Assembly: GCA_949318235.1 (NCBI GenBank)
Contig: OX439135.1
Coordinates: 26,659,325-26,723,324, forward strand
DNA: 64,000 bases
Direction of reading: 5' to 3'
From: Ecdyonurus torrentis
Taxonomy: Eukaryota > Arthropoda > Insecta > Ephemeroptera > Heptageniidae
Positions 11,506 through 22,488 of this stretch are shown piece by piece (within the stretch, counting starts at the first letter, position 1; every line of letters starts with the position of its first letter). The notes below the pieces were generated by a model. It made no database searches. It was not told the origin of the DNA and worked only from the letters and a program-made list of their open reading frames with translations. The translations under genes were made by a program, and so were the position numbers.

Positions 11506-12530
11506 ATTTGGTGATTTTTAATTAGTTATATTGATATTTGTTTTAAATATTAATTATATTAAAGATCTTTGAACAAAAAAATTTCATACACAATTATGTT
11601 AATTATTTCTCTTATTTTCTTCTACGACTTGTTCAAATATGTACGTATATTAAATATAAGTTAAAGTATCGATGGAAATAACAATGATTTCACCCCGATG
11701 TTTGTTTTAGATCATGTAAGATATATGTAATTTTAATTTGGACCAAAAAAAGTCAGTGTTCTCTAACCGTATCTACTTTTCAACAACCGGCTCTAGAAGC
11801 TGTTAATTGTCTTGTATTATGACAATGACATTTTTTTTCAAGATTTACACTTATTATTAAAATTTATATTTTAAATTATTAAACTTATCAACTAAAATAA
11901 CACACTACGAAATGATCTTCTAAATCTTACTTATTGTTAGTACCTAGATTGTATTAACATGATAAGTAGCTACTGTGGAATTGCATAATCTATATGCTAT
12001 ATTATCTATGCTATGTATGAATATACTATGTGTACTTCTTTGCTAAATATCTAGTAGTTTCATGTATTAGATAATAATATTATTATTTTACGTATTCTAT
12101 GTATAATATGTATTTTGAAAAGTTATTTTCAATTTGTGAATCATTTCTAATAAAACGTCTAGAATTTTATGTATCATCTTGTAGGAATATTTCCGTGACA
12201 GTTTGCGGCAAATTAATAGAAATAAATATGGGCCGATGTTGCGTATCTTCTCAATTTACGTCTTTTTACAAAGAATATAAACGTGATATTGTTTTAACTT
12301 GAGTAGTTGTCATGTAAAACTGCGCATGATTTTTCTACTTATTGAACGTCTTATTGTACACTTTTTTATTTAAATATGTGGTCAAAATAGAGTAAAATTT
12401 TGACTCAATTAAAAATCTGAGCTATGAGCTAATCTAATCTTTAGATTCAGGTAGCTGTCTCTATGTATGAAATGCTACTCAAATATGTTACTCTAAATTG
12501 GTTTATTTCTTAGGCACTGAGTGAGTGTTA

Positions 12531-12959
12531 TAAAAAATTAGAAATATATTTTGAAAAGAAATACTGAAGAACAAGAGTTGAATGACAAACATTAGAAATA
12601 TTTCTCTTATTACTTCTCTGAAATGTGTACGTATATGTATAAAGTGTACTAGTATGTTATGTATATACAGTATATACCCCTTCTTACTATCTACTATACT
12701 CTATGTTTATATTTCTCAGTAAAACAAAGATTTGGTTGATCGTGCCAACAAAGCAAAAAAGGTAAAAGCTTATTCCTCCTGCAGGGTAGGCTTATTGTCG
12801 GACAATTATGTTAACTTTTTGAAAATTCTAAGAAGAATATAAATTACCTAAGCTTTCAGCCTGACAAGTATTCTAAATAAACTTCTTAGTGTATGTAGAT
12901 AATTAACTGATTCTTAATTGTAGTTTTAAATATAAAAGTAGTTCGGTACTGTGAATCTC
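12531..12959 (+). other. AT-rich background
   Basis: No gene. ACTTCT near 12610 and 12879. Segment 12868-12962 is one of three related units (others about 13885-13985 and 14575-14665) sharing TCTAAATAAACTTCT, GTATGTA and TTTTAGTTTTA-like stretches. Confidence 0.5.
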
Positions 12960-12963
12960 TTTT

Positions 12964-13435
12964 TTTATATATATATTTTTTATTATATTTACTATATGTC
13001 TTACTAAGCCCCCGTATTCGAGAGGACCGTTGAGCAGTGACAGAAGGTAGCCAGGAAAGGCGCAAGCGCCCATGTTAAACCTGATCTACCCTTTGAGGGT
13101 TGAAAGGATGTAAAGGAAGAGGTAGAGTGTTGGTAGAAAGGATTGGAAGGTAGCGGCTGTGGCCTATAGTTAGGAACTGCCCAGTCATTCGACAGGGTGT
13201 TTCATGCAGGAAACCACAGTGCACTGCATGCGTGGACAGCCGACATCCAAGTATTACCTTGGATGCCTGGCCGACCTCTGCAACTCAGTAGCACACACAC
13301 AAGTCAAGCCACACCGTGAACCAACATTCCACACCAAGCACTGGCGACTCTTCATGAAAAGTCCCTCTGCAGGTATCGAACGCTGGCCGACGGCATGGAA
13401 AACAAGCATGCTAACCACTGCGCTACAGGGCCGGT
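12964..13435 (-). mobile_element. tRNA-derived SINE
   Basis: On the minus strand the head at 13372-13430 has a Pol III A box (TAGCGCAGTGGTTAGCATGC, 13406-13425) and a B box (GCGTTCGATACC, 13372-13383), at tRNA-like spacing. The body is much richer in G and C than its surroundings. It ends near 12998, followed by an AT-rich tail. The related unit at 14650-14680 reads through without it, giving an approximate empty site. A tail fragment of the same family lies at 38407-38487. The frame at 13204-13470 runs through it and is not a gene. Confidence 0.85.
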
Positions 13436-14880
13436 TTTGCCTGATATATGTTGCTAAATTTAGATATTAAATGTACCAAATTTGATTTTATTGTATGTAC
13501 CCTAAGGATCGTTTAAACACACACACACGATATTTTCACTTAAATATTAACTTTAAATTAGTTTATAAATAAAACTGGTTAAATTACATCAGCAATCTTA
13601 ATTTAGTTTTAACTGCCATGTTTAACTAATTGATATAATTATATTAATTTTAGCAACATAAATATTAGTTGTTCAGTTTTTCTATAGTTTGATATATCAG
13701 AATAGTCTGATGATACATCTACACTGTGAAATATCACATCTAGCCAATGAAATATCTTACGTAAATTTATGTTTTACGTGAATTGTGTTTTTGTAAATTA
13801 ATAAAAATTTACTTGAGTGTCATTGACAATTTTGAAAAACAAATTTTAAACAAATTTCGTTGAGGTTTTATACTTGACAATTTTTCTAAATAAACTTCTC
13901 ATCGTATGTAAATTGATATCAATTGTCATACTTAATTTTAGTTTTACATACCTACTGCAGTAGTCGTTACTGTTACTGAATTTAGACAAAATCTTAGACA
14001 AATATAGATTTAAGAAGTAGGGTCTCTACATGCGACCTTGTACTAAACTTTATATTACGTATAATTATTCCCAACTTAGTTTTACTGCATTCGATTCCAA
14101 TTAAAATTGGAAATTTGTTCATATGTTCTCAAAAGAAAGCTGTTTTGAAATAATACGAAAATTCCTCCAAAACGTCTCTAGATTATAAATTAACAATAAA
14201 AGTGTATTGATTACGTGTCTTATAATACATATTTTCTGATATGTTCTATAAATAAAAATACTGATTTGTGAATTATTGAACACAAATCGTCTATCGTTTA
14301 AGTCTTATTATTTTACGTATCTCAAAATAAATAGCTAAAATAAAAATTATCCACGAAAATTATTCTTATTTTGCGAATACATAAATGTGGAGCCAGTAGT
14401 TCGATATATCAGAATAGTTTACGTCTAAACTGTGAAATATCTTAGGTATTTTGTCTGCATATTTTACCTGACTTTTGTAAAAAACAAAACATTTTACTTG
14501 AGTTAACCTGAAAATTCTGACAAGAATATATTTTATAACTATACTTTTTTTTAAATCGTTACAGAAAATTTCTTAATAAACTTCTTATCGTATGTAAATT
14601 AAGTTAATTAAATGTGTTTTAGTTTTAGATATAAAAGTAGTTCAGTACTGAGAAGCTCTCTTTGCTTGTTAAATGTTGCTTACTTTAGATATTAAATGTA
14701 CGAACTTTAATTGTGTTTAACCTCACGTATATAAATAACTATGTAATAATTATGCTTGCTTATTTTCAGCACAATCTGTGCAATGTTATCACACCTTGTC
14801 CTTATTTTTTTATTTTTTAGTGATTAAATGTAAAATAAATGAAAACAAGCAAAAACATCAACAGCAATAGCAACAGTAAT
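13436..14880 (+). other. AT-rich background with repeated motif units
   Basis: No gene. Contains (CA)n near 13520 and ACKTCT near 13892, 14170, 14418 and 14579. Two segments (13680-13760 and 14390-14450) share GTTTGATATATCAGAATAGT-like sequence, so the block has internal duplication. Confidence 0.55.
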
Positions 14881-15135
14881 GAGGAAGACTAATGATTTTT
14901 GGGACAGTATTTGAGCACATTTTTAGAAAGAGTATAATTAGTAGATTCTATTAACGTCAATATTTACTTTTATTAATTAAATTTCAGCAATTAATTCATG
15001 ATTTAAAAGTGGCGGCCACGCCCCCAAGAAGCCTGTGCCGTTAGTGAATTTGCAGCGCAGTCTGATCTTCTTCTGCAAAAAATTCTCGTATCCAAATTTG
15101 CTCAAATACTGTCCCAAAAATCATTAGTCTTCCTC
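14881..15135. mobile_element. MITE H with about 37-bp terminal inverted repeats
   Basis: The left end starts GAGGAAGACTAATGATTTTT and continues GGGACAGTATTTGAGCA. The right end (15099-15135) is its inverted copy with no mismatch that I can see. The interior has a GC-rich stretch (GGCGGCCACGCCCCCAAG) unlike the background. Target duplication is not clear and no coding capacity is seen. Seen once in this window. Confidence 0.85.
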
Positions 15136-15507
15136 ACTGAGGGTGGATGTAAATAATAAAATTAAATGCGTAATTTTTGAGTGGAGTCAGTCTTGTGTAG
15201 CCAGGCAAGACCTGCAAGCGGGCTGACAAAACAAAGATCTTATACATGAATGTGCATTTATAAAATATAAATATAAATCATATTTATTAAAAAAAAACAC
15301 AAAAAAAAAAAAAAAAAGAAAAAAAAAAAAAAAAAAAAAAAAAAAGGAGACGGACCAGGGCAATGTAAATATATATATGTAGAAATGTGCATGTGATCAT
15401 GCATATAGCTTCATATATACATAATAAATAGCAAATAATGTTGAATTTATGTAATGGATGTCCGTTACTGAATGCGGCGTGCGTGGGGCCTCATTCGTTG
15501 AAAAAAA
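15136..15507. other. Mixed stretch with poly(A) tract
   Basis: Holds a moderately GC-rich piece at 15182-15235 (GTAGCCAGGCAAGACCTGCA), poly(A) runs at about 15291-15345, and CGGCGTGCGTGGGGCCTC near 15473. This could be the remains of another element, but I see no paired ends. Confidence 0.4.
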
Positions 15508-15552
15508 AAAGTCTAGTATTCTAAATAATAAAAAAGTAAGTTGACAAGGGAT
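15508..15552. mobile_element. MITE family C, right-end fragment
   Basis: TCTAGTATTCTAAATAATAA, then GTAAGTTGACAAGGGAT, followed by TTAA (15553-15556). Matches the right ends at 19300-19337, 39340-39376 and 50110-50148. Confidence 0.75.
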
Positions 15553-15556
15553 TTAA

Positions 15557-16800
15557 GTTTATTTGATAAATTATTTGTGTATTCCATATAAATATTTCAA
15601 GTCAGAAATGATAACTATCATATGAGCACATTGTTTTGTTTGAATATTTTACGTCTAATCTCTACGTCTTTTTTAATACAATCAACTTCATGTTGCTTTC
15701 TCTTTATATTTTATTGACTCTTTGATAATTATAGATTTATGAAGGGGAGTCTTTTATTGATTATAAACATTATAATTATTATGTCTACTTTTCTTACGTC
15801 TTATAATATGTTTCATAAAAGAATAATATTTATTAGTAAATTAATTTGATTAAAATAGCGTCTGTATCTCTAATTTTGTTATTTTACGTATTTATGAAAC
15901 ATTTTTCTTAGTATAGCATCTTGAAGATCCAAAATTACTTCTCCTGTTTTAATTTTTTATATTATTAAAGTTAGAAATAACGATATCGCAGTCAATTTCA
16001 AATGCAATGTCAAACATATTCCTAATGTACTTCTCAATTTAAAATTGTGTAAACCAATTTTGTGTGTAAGTTGTTCACGAATTATCTTGTGGAAGTCGTT
16101 GAAACAAATTCAGGTGTAACATAACTTGGACTTTTTTTAAAAAAAAAAAAAAAAGATAAAACTATCTTTTGAGTATATTTTTTCTGAAAAATAAAATTGA
16201 GTTTTGGCACTTTTTCCAAGTAAAAAAAAAAAAAAAAAAAAAAAAACTACAATCTGTGTACAATGTATTGAGGTAGTTAGGTGTGATCGGCTGATATGTG
16301 ACAAACTGCACGTTCGACAAATATAAAATTAACATGCAGTAAAGATGAAATGTTACTTAAAAGTTTAGTTATGTCAAACATGGGAAAACAACGGCAAATA
16401 TTGAATTTATTTCGCTACAAAAATGTAAAAATTCGAATTTTCACAACAACTTAAATTTAAAATTACAAACTTTTTTAAACTTAAAAAAGTTATTGCACAA
16501 TGCAGTTTTTCACCTGACTAATGGTTGCCCAAAGTAGGCCCTTGTCTTCGGTAACCATTGACTCAATTAAACTGTTTAGTTATAGTTAGTTGTCTAATAT
16601 ATAATAATTACTGTTGCATCTTAATTACAGGTTCTTGTGCTTGCTTGCATAGCTCGAATACATTATAACAGTGAACCATATTTTAGTTTATTATTTCTTA
16701 TAATATTTAAACATGTAAAAGTGTATTTTGTTTGCAATTTCAAGAAATGGCATTTCTAAATAACGTCTGTATTAACGTAATATAACATGTTTGTCATATT
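15557..16800 (+). other. AT-rich background
   Basis: No gene. ACKTCT near 15650, 15663, 15795, 15934, 16028 and 16762; poly(A) at 16138-16154 and 16222-16246. A small hairpin pairs ATGGTTGCC (16519) with GGTAACCAT (16551). Confidence 0.5.
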
Positions 16801-18440
16801 TTTATTAATTTAAATTAAAACTTAATTTTATTTTGAGACAATTATTCTCAATACTCCTGAAATACGGGACAAAAAAAAACATAATATTTTGTTAGTAAAA
16901 TGTTTATGTTATGTAAATGTACTGATGAAATATAATTACAATATCTAATTACACGTCTTATATAAGAATATTAATGAAAAATTAAAAAAGTAAAATATAT
17001 TGCATAATAAAATTAATTTTTATTATGAATTTTCTTTATTTTTACTTAGGAATATATAACGTTCTAATAAATTCTATTTTGTACCAATCTTTAGGTTTTA
17101 AGATTTTTATTACTGTACGTAAATTTTACTAAAGATAATTTAAATTTCTGTAAGATTTTTTACTATATCTCGTTTGAGTCATATAACAATTTGTCTGATC
17201 TTTTCCAACTTCTCTGGTTTATAATTAATTAGTAACATGGTTTTAACATGTATAATTGTGTTGTTTTGAAATATTGTAAAAGTAGATTATTGTACGTATT
17301 GTAAAGATAATATATCACAAATATCTGATTTTATATTTATCTATCATATGTGTATTAATTTTATTTAAAATCATTTTTTATTTGAGATAATTTACTCTCA
17401 CTTTGCCTACTCCGCGCCAGTAAATAAAAAAATATTTAAATAGCAAAACGTTTTGTTAATAAAGGCTTACTACGATAGATGGTACAAATAAAATGTTATT
17501 ACAAAATCTAATTACTCTTCTTATAGAATCTTATTACTTTCAAGTAAAAAAAGTGAAATAAATTTTAATAAATAAACTACGATTTTTTTTTTTGGTGTAA
17601 ATTTTCTTTATTTATACTAAAACATGTAAAATTTTAACAAATTCTATTTTGTAGCAAAATTAGGTACATTAAAATATGTAAGTTACTGTGTAATATAGGG
17701 TGTGTGCGCATGACGTCATTCTCAGTGCTTTTCGATGCTCTTCTTAAGCAATGAATAACATTGCCCAGCATAGGACAAACGTAGTTTTTGGCTATTTTCT
17801 TTTAAAAACTAGTTTTTTTTTTTGGTCATTATTATTTTTCTTGCATACTTGAGGTACTAATTCAACCTGTTAACAGCATCAATGCTCTCAAAAAATTGCC
17901 AGGTATTTTTAAACTGGCAAAATGTGCCATTTTCCTATACCGGCCAATATTATTTAGTCCTCACTTATGACGTCGACTTTAACATGAATGAAACCACCCT
18001 ATATAGTTTTACTAAAGTTTATTTAAATTAATTCAAGATAATGCGAACTCTTGCTTGAGTTATATTTATGTAATCTTTTCCAACTTCTATGATTTATAAT
18101 TAATAATAACATGGCTTAAACATGTATGTGTATTGGCTTGAAATATTATACAAGTACATTTTTGTATTTTCTAGATAATATCTCAAAAATATATGGTTTT
18201 ATGTTTCTCTATTTATCGAATGTGTATTAGTTTTATTGAAAATCAATTTTTAATTGAGATAATTTACTCTCACTTTACCTACTCTGCGCCAGTGGTTAAA
18301 AATATATTTTAATAGTAAAACTTGCTGCAATGTAACGGTACTAATTAAATCTAATTACATTGTCTAATTACACGTCTAATTGAATATATATATATATTGC
18401 ATTATTAAATTAATATTTGTTGTGAACCTTCTTTATTTAT
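16801..18440 (+). repeat. Diverged local duplications (2-3 copies)
   Basis: Segments near 16920-17100, 17490-17660 and 18350-18440 align (ATCTAATTACACGTCTTATA-type start, TTTCTTTATTTATAC-type end). Segments 17160-17420 and 18050-18300 also align (TCTTTTCCAACTTCT, then TTTACTCTCACTTTRCCTAC, ending CTCYGCGCCAGT). An ACKTCT or CTCTTCT lies at the equivalent place in each. Non-coding. Confidence 0.75.
17694..18004 (+). mobile_element. MITE family B, copy 1
   Basis: Left end TATAGGGTGTGTGCGCATG with TGACGTCA at 17711-17718, then CATTGCCCAGCATAGGACAA; right part CATTTTCCTATACCGGCC and ACATGAATGAAACCACCCTA. TA flanks fit a TA target. About 310 bp, non-autonomous. It sits between two duplicated segments. 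Confidence 0.85.
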
Positions 18441-18446
18441 ACTTAA

Positions 18447-18740
18447 AAGCATAGACTAGAGGAAAATATCATAAAACACTTGATGGGATTTACATAAATA
18501 ACTTTAGTTTGTCTCAAAAACACTCCGTAGCAGTGATCAAAAAATTTAGATTTATGTCACCCGCACAACATTTTTTGCATGTTTGTGACGTCAAAAACAT
18601 GAATAGTCTCAGAATTTGCATACTTTACAGTATTTTCACTCTCTCTCGTGGGGTTACATTAACATTCTGTTAAAAATTATCAGTTTTGATTTCATGTTTA
18701 TTCATTAAAAAGTACATGTTGTTTTATGTAGTCTATGGCT
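18447..18740 (+). mobile_element. MITE family A, copy 1
   Basis: TTAA flanks at 18443-18446 and 18741-18744. Ends AAGCATAGACTAGAGG and GTAGTCTATGGCT are inverted. Internal TGACGTCA at 18586-18593 and CTCTCTCGTGGGGTTACATT. Confidence 0.85.
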
Positions 18741-18744
18741 TTAA

Positions 18745-18964
18745 GAATATGACATTTTTAGTAAATAATATTTAGTATCAATATGTTATGTAAGAAATAT
18801 GTACATTCGATAATTTTACAAAAGTATATTGAAATGTATTCGAGATTTGAATATGTCTTGCGTCTACATTGATTGGACACGTCGCGTCATAGAACCATAT
18901 GGCTGATTCTCTACAACTTCTGGCAAATATGATTACGTATATACATTTTATATTATGTATTTGA
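18745..18964. other. Unassigned AT-rich spacer
   Basis: Contains GACACGTCGCGTCATAGAAC near 18877; otherwise nothing recognised. The minus-strand frame over 18778-18993 runs into MITE C and is not supported. Confidence 0.4.
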
Positions 18965-19337
18965 AGCCCTTGTAAACTTATTTTTTTTATCATTTAGAAT
19001 ACTAGATTGATAATTACCATTCCTTATTTTCCATGAATTAGACACCAACACGTTGATTTTGTATTTATTTTCATTTTGACTGTTATATCACGTATCTGAC
19101 GTCACAATGTACCGATGGGGTCGTGATAGGGGTAAAGGACTTGAGGGAGGGGCTTAAATTTATCACGTGACCAGAGCGGTGACTGTGATTGTACATTGTG
19201 ACGTCAGATGCGTGAAATAACCGTCAAAATGAAAATAAATACAAAACCAACGTGTTGGTGTCTATTTCATGGATAATAAGGTATGGTAATTATCAATCTA
19301 GTATTCCAAATGATAAAAAAGTAAGTTGACAAGGGAT
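18965..19337. mobile_element. MITE family C, copy 1 (long foldback)
   Basis: Nearly the whole element is palindromic. The left arm (AGCCCTTGTAAACTTA, ACACCAACACGTTGATTTTG, ATCTGACGTCACAATGTACC) returns inverted in the right arm, ending AAGTTGACAAGGGAT and TTAA (19338-19341). Two TGACGTCA palindromes (19097, 19199) face each other. The centre holds TTATCACGTGACC. Confidence 0.9.
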
Positions 19338-19626
19338 TTAATTGATTTTTGACTACCTTCATTGCTAGCAGGTTTTGTAAAAAAAATTGTTTTGCTTGCT
19401 GTACAGCTACAACTACATTTATTTTATAATTTCTCTTGCAATTCTTCTGTGTTTAAAATATAGACAAAGTAATTAAAATAACAAAAAAATAATAATAAAC
19501 ATATCTTACAATATGTGCCAAAAGTTTTGAAGCTGAATGGTCTTGTATATTTATATGTTTATGGCATGTCTAGTTTTTTTTCTTTGATTGTTACTATTTA
19601 GACTTTTTTATGCGTAATGAATTTGT
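19338..19626. other. AT-rich spacer
   Basis: Nothing recognised apart from ordinary AT-rich sequence. Confidence 0.4.
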
Positions 19627-19790
19627 TAAATAAAACAGACCAGAGAAAAACATAAGCATTTATATCACAAAATACTTGATGGGACTTCCGTAAATAACTT
19701 TAGTTTGTCTCAAAACCCAACTGTAGCTCCGTAGAAGTGATCAGACATGTTGATTTATGCAATCCGCACAACATTTTCATACTAACAATA
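19627..19790 (+). mobile_element. MITE family A, 5' fragment
   Basis: CAGACCAGAGAAAAACATAA through GTAGCTCCGTAGAAGTGATC to CCGCACAACATTTTCATACT, then lost. It adjoins a family C right end, so one element may have replaced part of the other. Confidence 0.75.
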
Positions 19791-19806
19791 ATCACATGTC
19801 AATTTA

Positions 19807-19868
19807 ATAAGGTATGGTAATTATCAATCTAGTATTCTAAATAATAAAAATGTAAATTGACAAGGGAT
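19807..19868. mobile_element. MITE family C, right-end fragment
   Basis: AAGGTATGGTAATTATCAAT, TCTAGTATTCTAAATAATAA and AAATTGACAAGGGAT, followed by TTAA. Confidence 0.8.
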
Positions 19869-20019
19869 TTAATAATATAATAAAAATACGTTGATCTTGA
19901 TTTGTTTAGAATATTCTACGATTAAGCAAATAAAATATATTTTGTTCTCTCATGATATTGTTTATAAATATTTGACTTTTTTATTTTTCTTTAACTTTGT
20001 AAAAAATGTATCAACAAAT

Positions 20020-20395
20020 TTCTATGTGGAAATTAATTTGCATTTGCCAGAAAACTTCTACTAATTAAATGTATATGTCTACAGTATATCTGAAAATGTT
20101 TATTTTATATTTATGTGTTTCAAAAAAACAAATCGTGTCCAAACATCTGGATGATGGCTAACGTACATACATACTGTGTATCAAATTCCATTCATCTTCT
20201 ATCTAAATAATAATATAAAAACTGATTATTTGTATTTAATTTATGTGACGTTATTTTTCATAACTATCAATATCAATGCATGATACAAAATATGACTATA
20301 GCTCGCTCTATAAACTACACACAAATATTGAGACAGCTTCTTCCTTTGTTAAAAACAGCTGGTTATGATGTCATTACCTGTTTACTACGTTTATA
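20020..20395 (+). repeat. Local duplication with D-element stub, copy 1
   Basis: Aligns with 21290-21670 (AAATTTCTATGTGGAAATTA, then AACTTCTACTAATTAAATGT and ATGCATGATACAAAATATGA). It ends inside a family D element (left half only, from about 20300). Confidence 0.88.
20300..20395 (+). mobile_element. MITE family D, left-half fragment
   Basis: AGCTCGCTCTATAAACTACA, then AAAACAGCTGGTTATGATG, ending in CCTGTTTACTACGTTTATAT. The remainder is missing. Confidence 0.75.
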
Positions 20396-20601
20396 TTTTA
20401 ATAAAATATTCTGGTTTCTATTAATAATTAGGAAAAACTGACACACATTACTGTGCTTGTAAATTGTTCTGAATATTTGACTTCTTAATACGTCTAAATA
20501 ATTTAGTATGTTAAAAATACGTAACATAATTATGGTGAAATTAATTAACTGACGTATATGTACTTCTTTACAATTATCATGTTAATTAAATGTCTTTTAC
20601 T

Positions 20602-20900
20602 ATAGGGTGTATGCATTCATGTTGATGCCATGTTGGATAACTTAATAACATGGGTGGCATAGGAAAATAACTCATTTTGCCAGTTTAAAAACACTTTACA
20701 ATATTTTTGAGAGCATTGATGTTGTAAATATGTTAAATTAGTATCTCAAGTATGTGAGAAAAATAATAGTAACAAAAATTAACTGGTTTCCCAAAGAAAA
20801 TTGGCTTGAATTAAGTTTGTCCTATGCTGAGCAATGTTATTCACTACTCCAGTATGGCCTCCAAGCGCAATAAATATGACGTCATCCGCATACACCCTTA
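20602..20900 (-). mobile_element. MITE family B, copy 2 (reverse)
   Basis: TATAGGGTGTATGCATTCATG at the left and ATGACGTCATCCGCATACAC then CCTTA at the right; TGACGTCA at 20877-20884; CCTATGCTGAGCAATGTTAT near 20822. Confidence 0.88.
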
Positions 20901-21289
20901 TGTATTAAATTTTTTTGTTTCTAATTGTTTAAAATAAGCACATAAGTTTATCTTGTGCCGACTATATCACCTAACTTATCTACGTAATGTACTTCTACTA
21001 CTGATACTTTTTTATATCTTGACTTTGCTAAAAATAAGGCAAATAAAATGAAAATAGTAAAATAATTTTTTACGTGGAATTATTTAGAATATTCTGATTT
21101 CTACGAATTAAATACAAACAATAACGAATTTGTTCTGAAAATGTTCTTACTATTTTACTTCTCAACTTTTTTGATATGTAAATAACATGTATCATTATCT
21201 TATTAGAAATTTAAGATAAATTAGAGCGAATAATTTGCTCTCGTATTTTATAACTTGTACAATTATTCTGATATTTACATTATGTTAAA
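20901..21289 (+). other. AT-rich background
   Basis: No gene; ACTTCT near 20990 and 21159. Confidence 0.5.
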
Positions 21290-21670
21290 GTTACAACACA
21301 AATTTCTATGTGGAAATTAATTTGCATTTTGCTAGAAAACTTCTACTAATTAAATGTATATGTCTACATTATATCTGAACTTGTTTATTGTATTTTTTAT
21401 CTTTATGTGTTTCAAGAAATAAATCATGGCCAAACATCTGGATTATGGCTAACCTACATACATACTGTGTATCAAATTCCATTCATCTTCTATCCAAATA
21501 ATAATATAAAAACTGATTATTTGTATTAAATTTATGTGACGTTATTTTTCATAACTATCAGTATCAATGCATGATACAAAATATGACTAGAGCTCTTTCT
21601 TTAAACTACACACAAATATTGAGACAGCTTCTTACTTTGTTAAAAACAGCTGGTTATGACGTCATTATTT
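21290..21670 (+). repeat. Local duplication with D-element stub, copy 2
   Basis: Counterpart of 20020-20395. The D stub here starts at 21591 and stops at TTATGACGTCATTATT (about 21670), a little earlier than in copy 1. Confidence 0.88.
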
Positions 21671-21836
21671 TAAGAAAATTAATTAATTGCACAATTCAAT
21701 TACGAAAAAACAAATGTCACTTTAATGTGATTTCTTAACAATTCTTCTAATTATTTATAAGTTTGTAAGTATATATTAAGTATAAATCAATACTAATTTA
21801 CATTTATATCTCTATTTAATATTTCTATTTTACTTT

Positions 21837-22009
21837 AATAGATATTATTGGGTTATAAAAAAAAAATCTTAAGATTTTTGTAAGTCTTAAAGCACGTATG
21901 TCTAATATGCGTAATTTAAATATCTCACTCAGTGCACAAGTTATATCAACACTCGTGTTTCTCCATATAAGCGTAATATAGAGGATCCTCTGCGTAATAA
22001 CTTCCATTG
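21837..22009. mobile_element. MITE family N, copy 1
   Basis: Left AATAGATATTATTGGGTTA and right GTAATAACTTCCATTG are imperfect inverted ends. The interior matches 29459-29675 (GTATGTCTAATATGCG-like and CCATATAAGCGTAATAT). The minus-strand frame over it is not a gene. Confidence 0.55.
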
Positions 22010-22372
22010 TATCTACAAAACTGATTGAGGTATTTTTAGAATCAATTTATATTTTATATACTGTACATTTCAATGTAATGTATTTCAATTTCTTGCGTGA
22101 TTTTTCTTATTGAACTTCTTTTTACACCAAATTTAATTGCAATATTAACTAGAGGTGAATTATATTTAAAATATTCTTTCAATTTGTTGTTATGCATGAT
22201 GCAAAATTCTTGTGACTTAAGTAAAAGGTGATATTTTTACCTACATAATTAACGAAATAACTTCTATAATTTGCTACATTTACTTTATAATAATGTTATA
22301 TTTTCTAAACAATGCGTATTTTAAAATATATAATAGTGATTACAATTTATGAGTAATTGACTTAATGATATG
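22010..22372 (+). repeat. Local duplication, copy 1
   Basis: Segment 22125-22340 aligns with 22815-23000: CACCAAATTTAATTGCAATA, TTGTTGTTATGCATGATGCA, then AACGAAATAACTTCTATAAT. Non-coding. Confidence 0.75.
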
Positions 22373-22488
22373 CAGGGGCGTATCAAGTTTTTTTTTCAGG
22401 GTCTGGAAAAGGGGGTATTTCCCCCCCCCCTTTCCTATGCTTAATAATACTGGACCCCTCCCGTCGCAAAATCCTTGATACGCCCCTG
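22373..22488. mobile_element. Short hAT-like MITE
   Basis: Ends CAGGGGCGTATCAAG and CTTGATACGCCCCTG are perfect inverted repeats with hAT-style CAGGG...CCCTG. The interior is C/T-rich. The flanking 8-mers (ATGATATG, AAGATAAT) match only in part, so the target duplication is decayed. This end sequence is common in animal genomes. Confidence 0.75.

Larger units (their letters stand above)
10298..12530 (+). repeat. Large direct duplication, copy 2
   Basis: Counterpart of 6548-10297, lying directly after it. It is shorter because it lacks the 8330-9520 segment and the E2 insertion. Divergence is visible but modest (scattered substitutions and small indels). The short frame at 12099-12302 is not supported as a gene. 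Confidence 0.85.

Noticed and set aside
6548..12530. LTR retrotransposon with two long terminal repeats
   Set aside because: The two similar blocks lie next to each other with no internal gag/pol region, primer-binding site or TG...CA ends; tandem duplication explains them.
13372..13430. A functional tRNA gene on the minus strand
   Set aside because: A and B boxes are present, but there is no complete cloverleaf or acceptor pairing, and the sequence continues into a SINE body with a second copy of its tail elsewhere.
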